A DNA stretch of 64,000 nt, from contig CP136061.1 in assembly GCA_032622095.1 (NCBI GenBank), forward strand, positions 251,053,582-251,117,581, read 5' to 3'. Shown here piece by piece: positions 22,545 through 34,088 of this stretch (its first letter is position 1; each line of letters starts with the position of its first letter). The DNA is from Siphonodentalium dalli (lineage: Eukaryota; Mollusca; Scaphopoda; Gadilida; Siphonodentaliidae). The notes under the pieces were generated by a model. The model was not told the DNA's origin and did no database searches. It saw only the letters and a program-made list of their open reading frames with translations. The position numbers and the translations under genes were made by a program.

Positions 22545-23901
22545 TAGTCCAAGTCTTCTCGTACTAAAGCCGGCTAAGATATTGGGATGGAGGTGCCGGT
22601 CTTTAGTCCGAGTTCCAGGCCCATGCATTCCTTTGACACGAGTTAAGCGTTAGTGACCCGCTCAAATAAAACCACAATTATATGAAATAAAATATCACAA
22701 TTGCGACAATAAACGGATATTTTCCGCAGAAGACATGCTATTTGATCTGAAACCCACATCAGTTGTGAATTGAAAACGGTAATTTAATGCGAAAAGAGAC
22801 ATTTACCGCAATGTTTACAAATTTTTAAAAGTATGCGAACTCAATTGACCTCGCGAACTGTGTTCGGCATTTTCCGTTGAAAATATTCCGTAGATTTTCG
22901 ACTGACAATGCAAATTACGATGAATTCTCCATTGTAATCGTAATTATGTGTGTCAATAAATAAAAAATAAATAGATTAATTAAACATTGAAGATATAAAT
23001 GTAATACATTAAATAAATTACGGAGAATTACAACCCTCTCAAAGTTTAAAACAGTGTAAACACAACGATCATTAGAATAAATAATATGGTGCTACATTTC
23101 CCACATTTGGTGGACTTCAGCGAAATTAAGATATATACTAAGCGAACAGAGCAATATAATGCTCTTGTTAAGCACACAAAAAATCAAACAAAATTTGTAT
23201 AAATTTTTAACCTTAAGTTTGAAAAGTCCCACTAAAACGGAAGAACTATATTTCGAAACTGTGTGATTCGGTTCTCCGATTATTTTATCAACACAAAGGT
23301 CAAAATGCACATGGATGAAAATCACACGCATGGCAAGTTAGACACAAGAGTTCTAATTTGCTCCAATTTTGACAAGTTGCTTGCGAAAATTGTCAACAAA
23401 ACTACCTTTCTGATCCTCCATTAAGTTTTTAGTGCGGGAATTGTTCTCAAAGCACATTGGAAACTGGACTTTGCGGCGATCGGTTTTCTCCATTTTGTTC
23501 GGAAAACCCCGCGCTATATATAGAAACAGAAACTAGAATACTCAGAACAAACACCGGACAATGCCGAAGTTCTTCGGAACCTGACTTCGGCTTTCAGTAA
23601 TGTAAACAAAATATAAAAAACAGCGATGTTGGTGACAATCAACCGGAATATTCTATGCGTAATTTAACATGAAAGTTAGATTATTATACACCATTATGAC
23701 CATAAGATATCTCTCTTTCCGATGTATATAGCATCATGTATTGATTCATTAGGTAAATCGAGTAAAATACACCACAGAATCCCGCCACAGATCGTGGGCG
23801 TAAGTCGTGTCAAAGGATTGGTATAGCAGCGGGCTTGGACTAAAGACCGGCACCTCCATCCCAATATCTTAGCCGGCTTTAGTACGAGAAGACTTGGACT
23901 A
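22545..23901. mobile_element. MULE-like non-autonomous transposon, 1357 bp, 9-bp target duplication
   Basis: The first 65 bases (TAGTCCAAGTCTTCTCGTAC onward, 22545-22609) are the exact reverse complement of the last 65 (23837-23901). Weaker similarity continues inward past CCTTTGACACGA. The element is flanked by perfect ATTCTAGGA copies at 22536-22544 and 23902-23910. Long terminal inverted repeats with a 9-bp duplication are characteristic of Mutator-like elements. No transposase is present. Perfect ends and target copies suggest a recent insertion. On the minus strand it carries a 46-codon frame preceded by a TATA motif. Confidence 0.9.
23353..23493 (-). CDS. Small 46-residue open frame inside the MULE-like element
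   Basis: The frame runs from the ATG at 23493 to a TAG at 23353-23355. It starts MEKTDRRKVQFPMCFENNSR and ends in KQLVKIGAN; it is charged, without a recognised domain. A CTATATATAG TATA-like motif lies about 20-30 bases upstream (23514-23523), closer to the ATG than expected for a normal leader. It could be a captured host exon in a Pack-MULE-like element, or chance. It is not conserved with anything else in the window. Confidence 0.3.
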   Translation of the reverse strand: MEKTDRRKVQFPMCFENNSRTKNLMEDQKGSFVDNFRKQLVKIGAN

Positions 23902-24161
23902 ATTCTAGGACTGTGTACAACATATATTCAATTGGCATGTGGTGGAAAAGTTGCTCCAAGAAAGAGAAAATATAGAGCCATCGAGAACAGCATCGGCCAC
24001 TATAAGCGAGTTCATAGAGGAGAAATTGACAAAATGGAGTTTCTCGATGCAATAGGTCGTTTGTCTGGACATTAGACTAGAATTATATTATTGTATATAA
24101 TTATATAATTTCACATACAAAATGAGTAAGCTATGTATATAATGCCATATTAATGGATATG

Positions 24162-24167
24162 AATAAA
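24162..24167 (+). terminator. Candidate polyA signal of the FLYWCH gene
   Basis: AATAAA about 87 bases after the stop at 24075 fits a normal 3' end for the disrupted FLYWCH gene. Confidence 0.55.
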
Positions 24168-24469
24168 AACCTCAATTCAACGTCCAATTGTTCATTCGAC
24201 CATTATCATAAACTTCCACTTGGGCGAAAGATTGGGCTGGGATAATGACCTGCGTCAATCCAGATCGAGAAGGACATCCCACTAATTAATTTTCACACTT
24301 AAAGTTGACTGGCATTCGGAGACTAACCCGTATTCACAGCTGTCTGCAATCAACACTCAGGTGTGAATATGCTCCCAAATCAGATTAATACAGATGTTAA
24401 TAGTAACTATGGTGTTATCTACAACAGTGTCAATGGATAACTGGGTTCAATCAATGTTCAATGTTGGCA

Positions 24470-24922
24470 GTAAATTAGGGTGAATATTTTGCCGATTTTC
24501 GTTGGTCAACTTTGGAAATTTCAGGGTGACTTAAACTTCGCCCGGCTGCAAAATTAGGGCGAAGTGAGCAAGAATAGGGAGACTTCTTCACCCACGTCGC
24601 CCTCTCGGCTGGTCCCTGTCTCCTACTATATTCAACTGAAAATATGCAAGAAAAGAATGAATTTCAGTCAGCGATGATTGTAAAATACACTAATTTACTC
24701 TAGGAATGATGTAAAACGATATGATATTTATAACTAAAATGAGCAAAAAGTCAATTTACTCATTTTCATTATAATTATCATATTGTTTTACATTATTTAT
24801 AGAGTACATTAGTTTATTTTGCACTCATCGCTGACTGAAATTCATTCATTCGTTGCACATTTTCAGTTGAATATTGTAGGAGATGGCCCCATAAATGGCT
24901 GGATTTAGGTACAGTCTCCCTT
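24470..24922 (-). repeat. Family E repeat carrying a palindromic insertion
   Basis: On the minus strand it reads GGGAGACTGTACC, CAGCCATTTATGGGGCCATC, then the palindrome at 24619-24883, then GGGACCAGCCGAGAGGGCG. Compare with the copy at 20768-20895, which lacks the palindrome. Confidence 0.7.
24619..24883. mobile_element. 265-bp palindromic MITE
   Basis: Left arm TCTCCTACTATATTCAACTG, then AATGAATTTCAGTCAGCGATG. Right arm CATCGCTGACTGAAATTCATT, then CAGTTGAATATTGTAGGAGA. The arms meet around 24750. It is absent from the paralogous family E site at 20768-20895. Confidence 0.85.
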
Positions 24923-26070
24923 TTTGTTAAAAATTCTTGAACTTACCAGTAAATCCAGTCTCAGTAAACTTCAAATTGACTATTCAAATGGTATGCATAT
25001 GATAGTCTGAAACAGATAGAAGGGAATATTATTACACATTACTTTCAAAATGTATTACATCAGTGTCAACACATTTCTTAGCAAGACTCAGTAGGAACAA
25101 ATAAAAGTTAATGGCAGTAGTAAATTTTTTTTAACTTACTCTAAGATGAAGAAGCTCACATGACTTCCAAGAAATTACAAGTGAACGAGGCTATGATATA
25201 GATTGAGTATGTCTTATTGTATGTTTACATGGTACCAGTATGTGTTTACACACACTGACTTAATGCAAGACACAGTACTCAAAATTTGCCATGGAAAGAA
25301 GCAATGCCATGGGAAATGCCATGGCAACATGTGGCATCTAACATGCAACAGCATTAAATTTGTCATGGGATATTTTTCCTAATTTTGAGGGCTGCAAGAC
25401 ATATATTACTATGATTGGGAACATTACATAACATATATAGATAGTGATTTGTGTGGGTATTATAACAACTTAAAGACCTATTACTGACGTGCCATTGGAT
25501 TGGTTTTGGTCATTGTAAACCAGAGGAAGGAAAAAGATTGTTTAATAAATAATGGACCTGTAATTTGTCTTACATACATGTATGTAGCATGATTTGAAAA
25601 GATTTCAATAACCAGAAAATAACTTACAATACCATTTATGCGGGATAACAATTGAAGCCGCTGCCTTGACAGTTGTAGTACAGTGTGAATCTTAAGCATC
25701 CTGCTATTTAGAGCTGGGACATCCACATTTGGTAAATTACATTAAGGAAAAGGTATTAAAGTAAGAAATATATTATCTGTGTTATTTATCAATGTTATAA
25801 ATTCCTGGTCAGAACATTAAAAAGTTCCATGATTTTCAACAAGTGAAAACCATGAAATATAATCTCTATGAGCATAGCCAGTCAATGCTAAAGTAAAGAT
25901 TCAAGTATCGGGACATCATGATGTATTAGATTTATGAAGACACTGGCTTGCTTTAGTGTTCAGTGCTTCAATGTACATGAACAAATTCATTGGCCATCTA
26001 TTGATTGAAGCATTTGTCATAATGAGTTGTCCATTAATTATTAACCACCATTGACCAAACATCCCATATG
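24923..26070. other. No gene recognised; one inverted family D copy
   Basis: AT-rich. An inverted family D repeat lies at 25284-25385 (AATGCCATGGCAACATGTGG). An 81-codon minus-strand frame at 25481-25726 has no recognisable motif. Confidence 0.45.
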
Positions 26071-26071
26071 G

Positions 26072-26475
26072 AGCTCTGTGTCAAGTGGTTAGTGCATCAG
26101 ACTTGTCTTTGCCGTCAACACAGCTAGAGGAGTTTGCAGCCTGTCGGTGGCCTAATGTGAGTTGCACACAGCAGTGGCTTGGTCGAATTGATTGGCGTGC
26201 AATCATTGGATTGTACACTCTTCAAATTTCACAAAGTTGTGACCCTTGATCAAGGACACTCATACTGTGACTGTTTTGCACCACCCATGTGTTATGAGCA
26301 GTGACAGATCTTGTTAGTATGCTAGCCACATTGTGGATGTACCTTCCCCTGTCCCCGGGCAGCAGTAGATTGTTACTGAGTGTTAAGGCTCATCAGGGTA
26401 ATAATTGTCATTACCGTCTTAGAACAATTATTTATTAATTGGTTAAGCGCTATATAAAAACTCATTATTATATTA
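26072..26475 (+). mobile_element. SINE with tRNA-like head and L2/CR1-type tail
   Basis: The head has an A-box-like TCAAGTGGTTAGTGCATCAG. The body contains a CCTTCCCCTGTCCCCGGGCA block. The 3' end GGTTAAGCGCTATATAAAAA followed by a TTATTA microsatellite is the tail shared with L2/CR1-type LINEs in many animals. This is a typical short retroposon mobilised by a LINE partner. Confidence 0.75.
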
Positions 26476-28365
26476 TTATGTATTAGAGGGCAGAGACGAA
26501 GTTTAGGTCTGCTAATATGATAGAGATGTTAGTCTATTTAAAGGGCTGCTAAAAGAACCATAATAATGGGTTTAATGTTTAAACTTTTCCTGGAGAAAAA
26601 AAATCCAAAGCTGACATTATAAAGTAATAAACGGAGATTTCATATAAATTAGTACCTATTATTGTGTTTGTAAAAAAGCACACAAGTAACGGTACACTAA
26701 CGTGACAGTGAGCAAGTTCTAACATAGATCATGCCATGAATCTCTACTCGGCTGTGCCCATGGTGATCATATTTCAACAGTTCAAAACATGGGAAATTTT
26801 TTATGTTCTAAAGGGGACCTTTAAAGAATTTATTTGATTGCCCAGGGAAAAATCCAAAGCAAAATTGGCTGAAACAAATCATCTAATGATGGAATCTAGA
26901 TCTGAGACCTTCACCTACTGTGAAATATATTATTAAGGAGAACGTAGAAACTAAGAAATATATTACCTGTGTTATTTGTTTTACTTAAAGTTCTCTGTGA
27001 CCTATCAGAACATCAAAAATTTCCCATGTTAATGATGTTTTGAACTGGCGTTGATCTCTACGGACAAACCCAGAGTCATATCAGTGAGATATCCCAGTCA
27101 GATTCTGGAAATCAAAATGATAAAAATACAGTGATTTTAAGCATTTACATATATAGTAATGAATAGCATTTTATTTTAGACAAATTTGGCAGTAATTTAC
27201 AGTGAAAGTAAAATTCATTTTTACCCTAACACTATTCCACAATGCCATCAATTTGGTTGATCTAAATTAATTTATTCATTCCTCATACATTTCTTTCTGC
27301 CTTTTGTTTTGGGTCATGCATTTATAACAGAAGGAACCACAATTCACAATACCAGTATATAGTGTCCATTGAAATATCATGGGAATGGCCTAACCACAAA
27401 ACATTCACATAGGCGTATATGTGATATTTGCCAGACAAATTCTAAGCCGAGATTGCCCCAAAATTAACGGGACAATGTCGAACATACATGGGCAAATGTA
27501 TATTGATAATAAAATTTTACGAAGCAAAGTTACAATATTTATATCATACATGTTTTCTGTTGCAATGGTCAACAGATGGCTTTTGCCATATTATTTCAGA
27601 TCGAATAGAAGTTATAGAACCCTAATTTAAAATTCATGTGTTCAGGATTGCTCCACTGGATATCCCTATGTCCATGTTTAGGCCCTATTTTAACTTTAGA
27701 ACTTATGTATACTATAGTCATCTCAATGATATGTACAGGTAATGCAATATTGTGGTTACCGGTAATAGATGCCCAAATTACACTGCCTCACACTCTGACA
27801 CAGGGTTGTGTCGGGGAGAGTTATTAAAAAAAATAAAAAATTATCAGTATAAAGGCTACCCCATGATATGAGTTTAAAAATATACATAGACAGCCCTTAA
27901 CAAAGTTATCCCCAGAGTAGTCAGACCCAAGAGAAATCGACACACTATGTAGGTTAGCGTCATGCATGGCGTTTGCATTAAACAAGTGTCATTCTCTGTG
28001 TCCGACAGTTTGCCACATTGTTTGGTGTCAAAGGGGATCACATCACTTTGTAGCTTTCTTGGTTTTTCACAAATAGGGGATTAAGAAACAGGAAATATTG
28101 TTACACAGATGTGTGCTTAATTAATATTAGAAAAAAAACTACCAACATAATTTTTTCCTGGCTTTGGACCGGCTCATCAACAGCCAAACAACCTGAACAC
28201 AGTGGAAGTTACATACGTGTGTGTCAATTTTGGCGAAAACTCCGAGCTGCTTTCCACATTCCTACTTCAAAGTCAGTTGTCATTCAATGCAACTTCAAAG
28301 TCCTGAAAAACAGACTGATAATTTTTAGTGAGCTTTCTTGGCACAGAGCAAACATTTTTTCCCTC
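26476..28365. other. No gene recognised; diverged repeat fragments
   Basis: CATGCCATGAATCTCTACTC near 26730 resembles the ends of the MITE at 47186-47435, and TTTTGAACTGGCGTTGATCTC near 27040 may be its opposite side. Otherwise AT-rich, with only short frames lacking motifs. Confidence 0.4.
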
Positions 28366-29471
28366 CAGATATTATCTCCACATATTATCTTGACATCTCA
28401 ACATATTACAAATACATCTCGAGATCTCGACTAAATCTCAAGATTCGACATACGCATTTTGAGATCTCGACGTTATCGTGATCTCAACATATTACTGGTA
28501 TGATGAAATCTCTAGTTATTTTCTCAAGATCTCGACATACACAACTTGAGGTATCGACAAACACATCTCGAGATAATATCTTGAGATACATCAATATATA
28601 AATGTGCTTAAAATACAGCATAGCCTAATGTTCCTATAACTACCGCTATATGGCACAAAAAATTATATCATTGGTCAGTACGACTCAGTATGCTATACAG
28701 TTCAGTGCGAATTTGACAATAACCTCACCATTACACTGTATACGCATATTCCTTATTCGGAAACATTCGGTATTGACCAAATAAATGGTGCGATGGGTTG
28801 GCCATCCCAGTTTTGATAAGCGTTAGGTCAAGGTTAGGGTTCGCTTAACACTTGGGTAACCCCAACCCATAATTTACCATCCCACCCCAGTCAGGGTTAG
28901 TATCCTGTCAAGTTATGATTATGGTTAGGATTATACTAGTAGGCTCAGTGTTAAGGTTTAGGTTAATGTCCATGTCTGCTACTTTTCCATTCGGGTCATG
29001 CAGACTTATATTAGTCTAGGATCCCACCCAACTTGTCGTGTCCCATCTCATCACGACGATGTACAATCAATTGCCACCCCATTACCGTCTCAGTCATTGG
29101 AAAAGGTTGAATATCCTGTCCATGCCAGTCATGTTTATGGTTATGGTCAGGGTTAGGCTTTAGGTCACTTTCCGCATTCCCACTTGCCTCATCGAGTCCT
29201 GAACTGTATCACCATGTTCCGGATAGGGTCAGGGTAAGGGACAAATGAAACACATTTCGATTTGAAAGTGGTTGTGTGATCTGGGAAATATCAAATTGTT
29301 GTATAAAAGTCCTTTATAGCTGGAATAGCCTGCATTATCGTTTTTAAAATGTTCATTACATACCGAACCTGAATCTCCTTTTTCGAATGGTTCCTGACAA
29401 CTCAGTTGATCCAGTAGACAGGCCCAAGTTGTGACATCGAGATAATATGTCGACCTGTCGAGATAATATTT
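28366..29471. mobile_element. TIR-like element built on ATCTCGACATA motifs
   Basis: The left part (28366-28600) has many variants of GATCTCGACAT. The right end (29425-29471), reverse complemented, reads ATATTATCTCGACAG then CATATTATCTCGATG, paralleling the left ATATTATCTCCACATATTATC. The interior has GGTTAGGGT-rich unique sequence. No protein is encoded. Confidence 0.55.
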
Positions 29472-29487
29472 GGGGGGGGGGGGGGGG
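29472..29487. repeat. Poly(G) run of 16
   Basis: Uninterrupted guanine run immediately after the right end of the element at 28366-29471. Confidence 0.9.
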
Positions 29488-29711
29488 AGATGTATTGACC
29501 ATGTCACAAATGAGCCACCATAAGTAGAGTACTAGACCTGAGATGGGAAAGAATCTATTTAAATAAATCTTCAGACAGTTCAATATTGAATCCATTGATC
29601 ACAACATCTGCTTTGTCATCGGTTGTCAACTGAGAAAGAACATGGAAAATATTTATGTAATGGATTAAATAAATTCTATTTTTTATAATTTGCCATGATT
29701 ATATAATAAAC

Positions 29712-31705
29712 TAGCAGGGTTACCAGGCGTTGCCCAGGTTAATGTATGCTGTGGATATTTGTTGGGAATAGAGAATGCTCTTGCTTAAAGTGTTATACGT
29801 TTTCTCATAAATTGTATATTCAAATAGCATCACAAAACATGATTATTACAGTCATGGAATATAAGTAGTGGCTCACCTTGTCAATTGTCATTCTGTTTAT
29901 CGCGATTAATCCGTTCCACCAATAATGAAGTATTTATTTATTTACAACTGCGTATACATTAGACGTTATAATATGATACATGAACATCATAAACACATTA
30001 GTTCGATAAAAGATGATAATTGGGTTTTACATATTGAGATGTATCAATCAATCTAGTGGATTGGACTAAGATCTCGAGGACACCTGGCTATCATATCTCC
30101 ATGAAGATACAGATGTTTCAAAGAAATTTCCAGGTGCTCCTCTGTTCATGGTGCTATATATTGGCTAAATATTCTCAGCTACATGTGCCAGGCACAGAGC
30201 GAGATTTTGAGTTGTTTATGTCAGTCGATGAGTCTGTTCTAAAACCCTTGTCAGATGTCAGTATTGGTAGGATCCTGAAAAGTCTTGTGCTACTAACTGC
30301 ATTTTTTCTTGTATATCAGAAGAAACTATATTTGACTGCACACTGTGACCACTATTTTTGAACAGGCCTTCCATATCTCTTGACAAATTGTAACTTTTTG
30401 TGGAAACTGTATTGAATGGAACAGACTAAATTTTGTTATTATATATATGCAATCCTCTTACGGTTCGAGGTCTCAGTTTGCACGAATATATCTATCTCTT
30501 CAATAGAATGATAAATATACGTTTAATGCTTCTTGTAGTTATCTCTTTTTGCTAGCTCATTGTGTGAATGCCTTGATTGCCATTCCCATATAAATATGAC
30601 TGTTAAGATATAATTGTTCAAGTGACTTATGTGGGTCACCATATATCGGGATTGTGAAATGTGAACGCCCAACTACTTAAAATGATATGGAGATGGCCTG
30701 GTAACTGTATATAACTTATATGTGGATATCGGCGAATAGCAATCTTATCAATGATAGTGCATATCCGCTCGGCATCCGTGACGCAAACGACACCAAATGT
30801 GATTCAATTCATGGTATATCATTAGAGAAAAACGTGTATGAATTTGGTTTATTAAATCAATTGTTGATGCAACGCTGACTCGAACAACGCCATATTGCGA
30901 AGGTGATTATCAGCGACAAAACTATTTCACCATATTTTTTTAATTTCCCCTCCCACCAACAGCGTCATTTTAGAAAATTTTAACCCGCACCATTATCTTC
31001 CTTGTAAAAAGTTACCCCTCTTAGAACGCCTTGGTGCCATCTCGATTGTACCGCGTTAAGTTATATATAGAACGCACACAGACAGACAAAAAGACAGACA
31101 GCACGATTTTATTTCTTGTATCATTTGAGAAGAACGTGTCTGAATTTGATGGTAATTGGTACTAAAAATATTTTGTATCAGTTTTGGTGACCCTCCCGTC
31201 CCTATTTCGGACTCAAGCTGCACACACTAAGACTCATTAGAGATGCATATATATGAAATTGGTGAAAATTGGCGAGTATACAAATTCGTATCAAATTTAA
31301 GATCCCCATTTATTACATGATTCTACCCTTATTCCATTTAATAAACCCATTCTATAAATTGTGATATTAAACGTTCGTTTAATAACAGGAAATAGTGCCA
31401 GGTGACCTTTGACTTCCGGTTTTTGGTCTATTAGCATTCCATATGCTATGTCTCAAAATACTATGGCTTCCAATATTTTTCCAACAATCTATCATGAATG
31501 AAGAGTTTGAAAAATTATATAATTAAATATACGCCACTAAATGTGCCAAAGAGTCTTTACTTATCCGGAACTATTTCTTTACGCGGCAAACAACGAATAG
31601 TTACGTAAAACGTCGCCGCATGTCTTATAGAAGCCGATAGTAGTTTCGCGTCCCATTTGTTGATGTATGTAAGTTGTGTCGATGTTTTGGATCATGTAAT
31701 AAATA
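29712..31705 (+). repeat. Family H repeat, diverged left part
   Basis: It opens with CAGGGTTACCAGGCGTTGCC, a motif seen at the start of many invertebrate dispersed repeats. Diverged copies of the array unit appear near 30820, 31110 and 31230 (GAAGAACGTGTCTGAATTTG). A complete tail with GACAGACAAAAAGACAGACAG lies at 31078-31105. A 101-codon frame at 30056-30361 has no recognisable domain. Confidence 0.55.
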
Positions 31706-31832
31706 GAATCTACAACTCGTCCCCAGTTTATAGCGGAAATTACAAAACCGAGCCTTTGGCGAGGTCCAGACCTAATTTACTGGACTCGTTTTGTAAATTC
31801 CGCTATAAACTGGGGACTCGTTGTAGATCCTC
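31706..31832. repeat. Palindrome inserted in family H
   Basis: ATCTACAACTCGTCCCCAGT, then TTTATAGCGGAAATTACAAAA, pairs with TTTTGTAAATTCCGCTATAAA, then ACTGGGGACTCGTTGTAGAT. The loop is about 40 bases. Likely a small MITE. Confidence 0.8.
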
Positions 31833-31859
31833 TATATCTCTCACCCATAGGGCACCAAT

Positions 31860-32965
31860 TTGGTGTATCTAAACCACACGATAAGATCCCTCGTATCACG
31901 GAGAAGAATATGTATCAATCTGGTGGAAATCGGCACTAAACATATAGATATAATTTTTTGTGTCCCTCTCATCTCTATACACCACTGACTCGAATGGCCC
32001 CACTTGTGACATCCTTAAACCACACGATTACACTCCTGATATCATGGAGATGATTGTTTATAAGTTTGGTGATAATAGGCGACTAAACAATTTTTTTTAT
32101 AAAATTTTATGCCAATCCCTCCCCTCTCCATCTCTCACCCAAACAGCACCACTATGGCCTCTTTAAATCACGATTAGATTCTTCGCATCATGGATAAGAA
32201 CGTGTATCAATTTGGTGGAAATTGGCGCTAAAAAAATTGTGCATCAATTTTGGTGCCCCTGTCCCTTTCAATGCAACCCTGACTCGAATGAGGCCATTTT
32301 GACAGATAAAAGCCACACCATTAGACTCCTCATACCATGGGGATGATTTTGTATAAGTGTGGTGGCAATCGGCGACTTATTATCAAATTTAGTGCCCACC
32401 CCCTCCAAATCTCTCATCCAAAAACAACAATTTGGCGTTGTTAAATCGCACAATTAGATTCCTTGTATCATGAAGAAGAATATATATCAATTTGGTGGAA
32501 ATCGGCGCTAAAATTAGTTTTATCAATTTTGGTGCCCCTCTCCCCTTCCGTTCATTCCCGACTCAAACGACGCCACTTTTGACATATTTAAACCACACCG
32601 TTGGATTCTTCATATCATGGGGATGATTATATGTAAGAAAAAAATATCTGCCCCCCCCCCCTTCCGGGCACCCCTGACGCGAACGGCGCGACTTTCGCCA
32701 TATTTAAACCACGCCATTAGATTCCTCATATTATGGGGATGATTATATATAAGTTTGGTGGCAATCGGCGACAGATTTTTTTTCTGCCCCTCCCCCTTTT
32801 CTGCCCCTGACAACGGCGTCACTTTAGAAAATTCTAACCCCGACCATTATCTTTCTCGTAAAAAGCTACTCCTAGTAGACCTCTTTGGCATCATCTAGAT
32901 GGTCCCCTGTGGATTTCTATAGAACAGACAGACAGACATTCGCAAATATAGATATAGATAATTCG
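31860..32965 (+). repeat. Alternating-dimer tandem array (family H)
   Basis: Units start near 31873, 32018, 32166, 32313, 32446, 32592 and 32710, about 147 bp apart. They alternate between type A (GAAGAATATGTATCAATCTG, then GGTGGAAATCGGC) and type B (GGGGATGATTATATATAAG, then TTTGGTGGCAATCGGC), giving a dimer of about 290 bp. The array ends in a GAACAGACAGACAGACATTC tail, the same tail as at 31070. Confidence 0.85.
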
Positions 32966-33120
32966 GAAAGTTTTAGATACTTAGGGCTAACGTTGTTCTA
33001 AAAATTTGGTATATTTGCTTGTTCGATATCAGATATTTTTCCTCATTTACATACGCCCAATGTGAGTTTTGTCAAATTTCTTCAATAAAACAATATGTTT
33101 TGTTTGCAGTTGTAACTACC

Positions 33121-33145
33121 GGGGGGGGGGGGGGGGGGGGGGGGG
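33121..33145. repeat. Poly(G) run of 25
   Basis: Uninterrupted guanines preceded by AACTACC. Confidence 0.95.
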
Positions 33146-33601
33146 ATGCTGTTTTTAGATTACTACGGTACCCAAAAATTATTCCATTCAATTTTTCCTG
33201 GGCAATTTACCAATCGTAGCCAAGCGTAACCCCCAACAGACTGCAAAAAGTGCAAACCATCTCATGGACTTGTTCCTAGTACTAACCTCCTCTACGCTAA
33301 GGCATAGACATTCCAGCATGTAGCGACAAGTAATTGCCAACAAAGCTTCTGGGGATTACGTGGTTGATATATATATAGCGCCACCAGAAATCCCCCAGGT
33401 AACCAGCGCCCAGGTGAACTGGAGCATAGGAAAGCAGTACAACTACTACATCATTAGCTCATGACGTCGTATCCGAAAAGAGTAGGGAGCGGAATTCTCC
33501 CTAAGCCCCATAAGATGGAGACTTACTGGAGCTGAAGGGGTCACTCTCGCCAAAAGTGCTGAAGGGTGCACAGGTTTTGAAAATGTGCTGAAGGGTTCAC
33601 A

Positions 33602-33975
33602 GGTTCGAACGTTCAGACGACATTCAATTGTAAGTGAAGGAATTGGGCCTGACAAAATCGTGGATAGTGTTTGTTCACACGATTGTGATGTCGTCGTACA
33701 TGATGATATTGTAGGTTATTCGTAAGCATGTGATTGACTACCCTTCGATCTTTCCAGCCATGATTTTTACGTACACACGACTGCGATTATGTCGCAAGTG
33801 GATGTATCCAAGGATATGCTATGATTTTGAATCTAAAATCAAACAGTGCTTGATATTATTTTTTTACTTGTGATATTGACGTGAGTATACGCATTCTTAA
33901 GTTCTACCGGTTATTTCCTATGACGGAAATCCTTCCACTTACGATTGAATCGTAGTCGTCTGAACGTTCACTAAA
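33602..33975. mobile_element. Inner TIR element 1
   Basis: The left end GAACGTTCAGACGAC with AATTGTAAGTG pairs with the right end CACTTACGATTGAATCG, then GTCGTCTGAACGTTC. The interior carries ATCGTGGATAGTGTTTGTTC and CACACGACTGCGAT-type motifs. Confidence 0.75.
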
Positions 33976-34088
33976 TGATGTTTAGTTTTTGTATCTGCCA
34001 TGATTTCTGTCAGAGAATAATTGTTTACATTCCAATGAACATTAAAATGAACTGAAAACACACTGCCAATGGGCGCCAGACTTTCATA

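Larger units (their letters stand above)
22271..24075 (+). pseudogene. FLYWCH zinc-finger gene disrupted by a MULE-like insertion
   Basis: The 5' part (22271-22544, 91 codons) starts at ATGGCTAATG, 58 bases after a TATA box. It encodes a FLYWCH-type zinc finger: W39, C41-x4-C46 and H64-N-H66, preceded by the GGRNLLFDCHKYHIK segment that matches the family's first strands. FLYWCH domains bind DNA or protein and are common in metazoan regulators and in transposon-related proteins. The frame is then broken by the 1357-bp element at 22545-23901. Past the second target duplication an open frame continues to a TAG at 24073-24075 with a basic stretch (APRKRKYRAIENSIGHYKR). An AATAAA follows at 24162. 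Removing the insert and one target copy does not restore one frame: the halves differ by one base, so an additional small indel, or a splice I cannot see, is required. The ancestral protein was probably about 146 residues in one exon. Confidence 0.75.

Noticed and set aside
28800-29230. Interstitial telomere array
   Set aside because: GGTTAG-like words are irregular and interrupted, with no exact tandem TTAGGG run.
30056-30361. 101-codon frame
   Set aside because: Lies within a diverged repeat region and has no motif that I can recognise.
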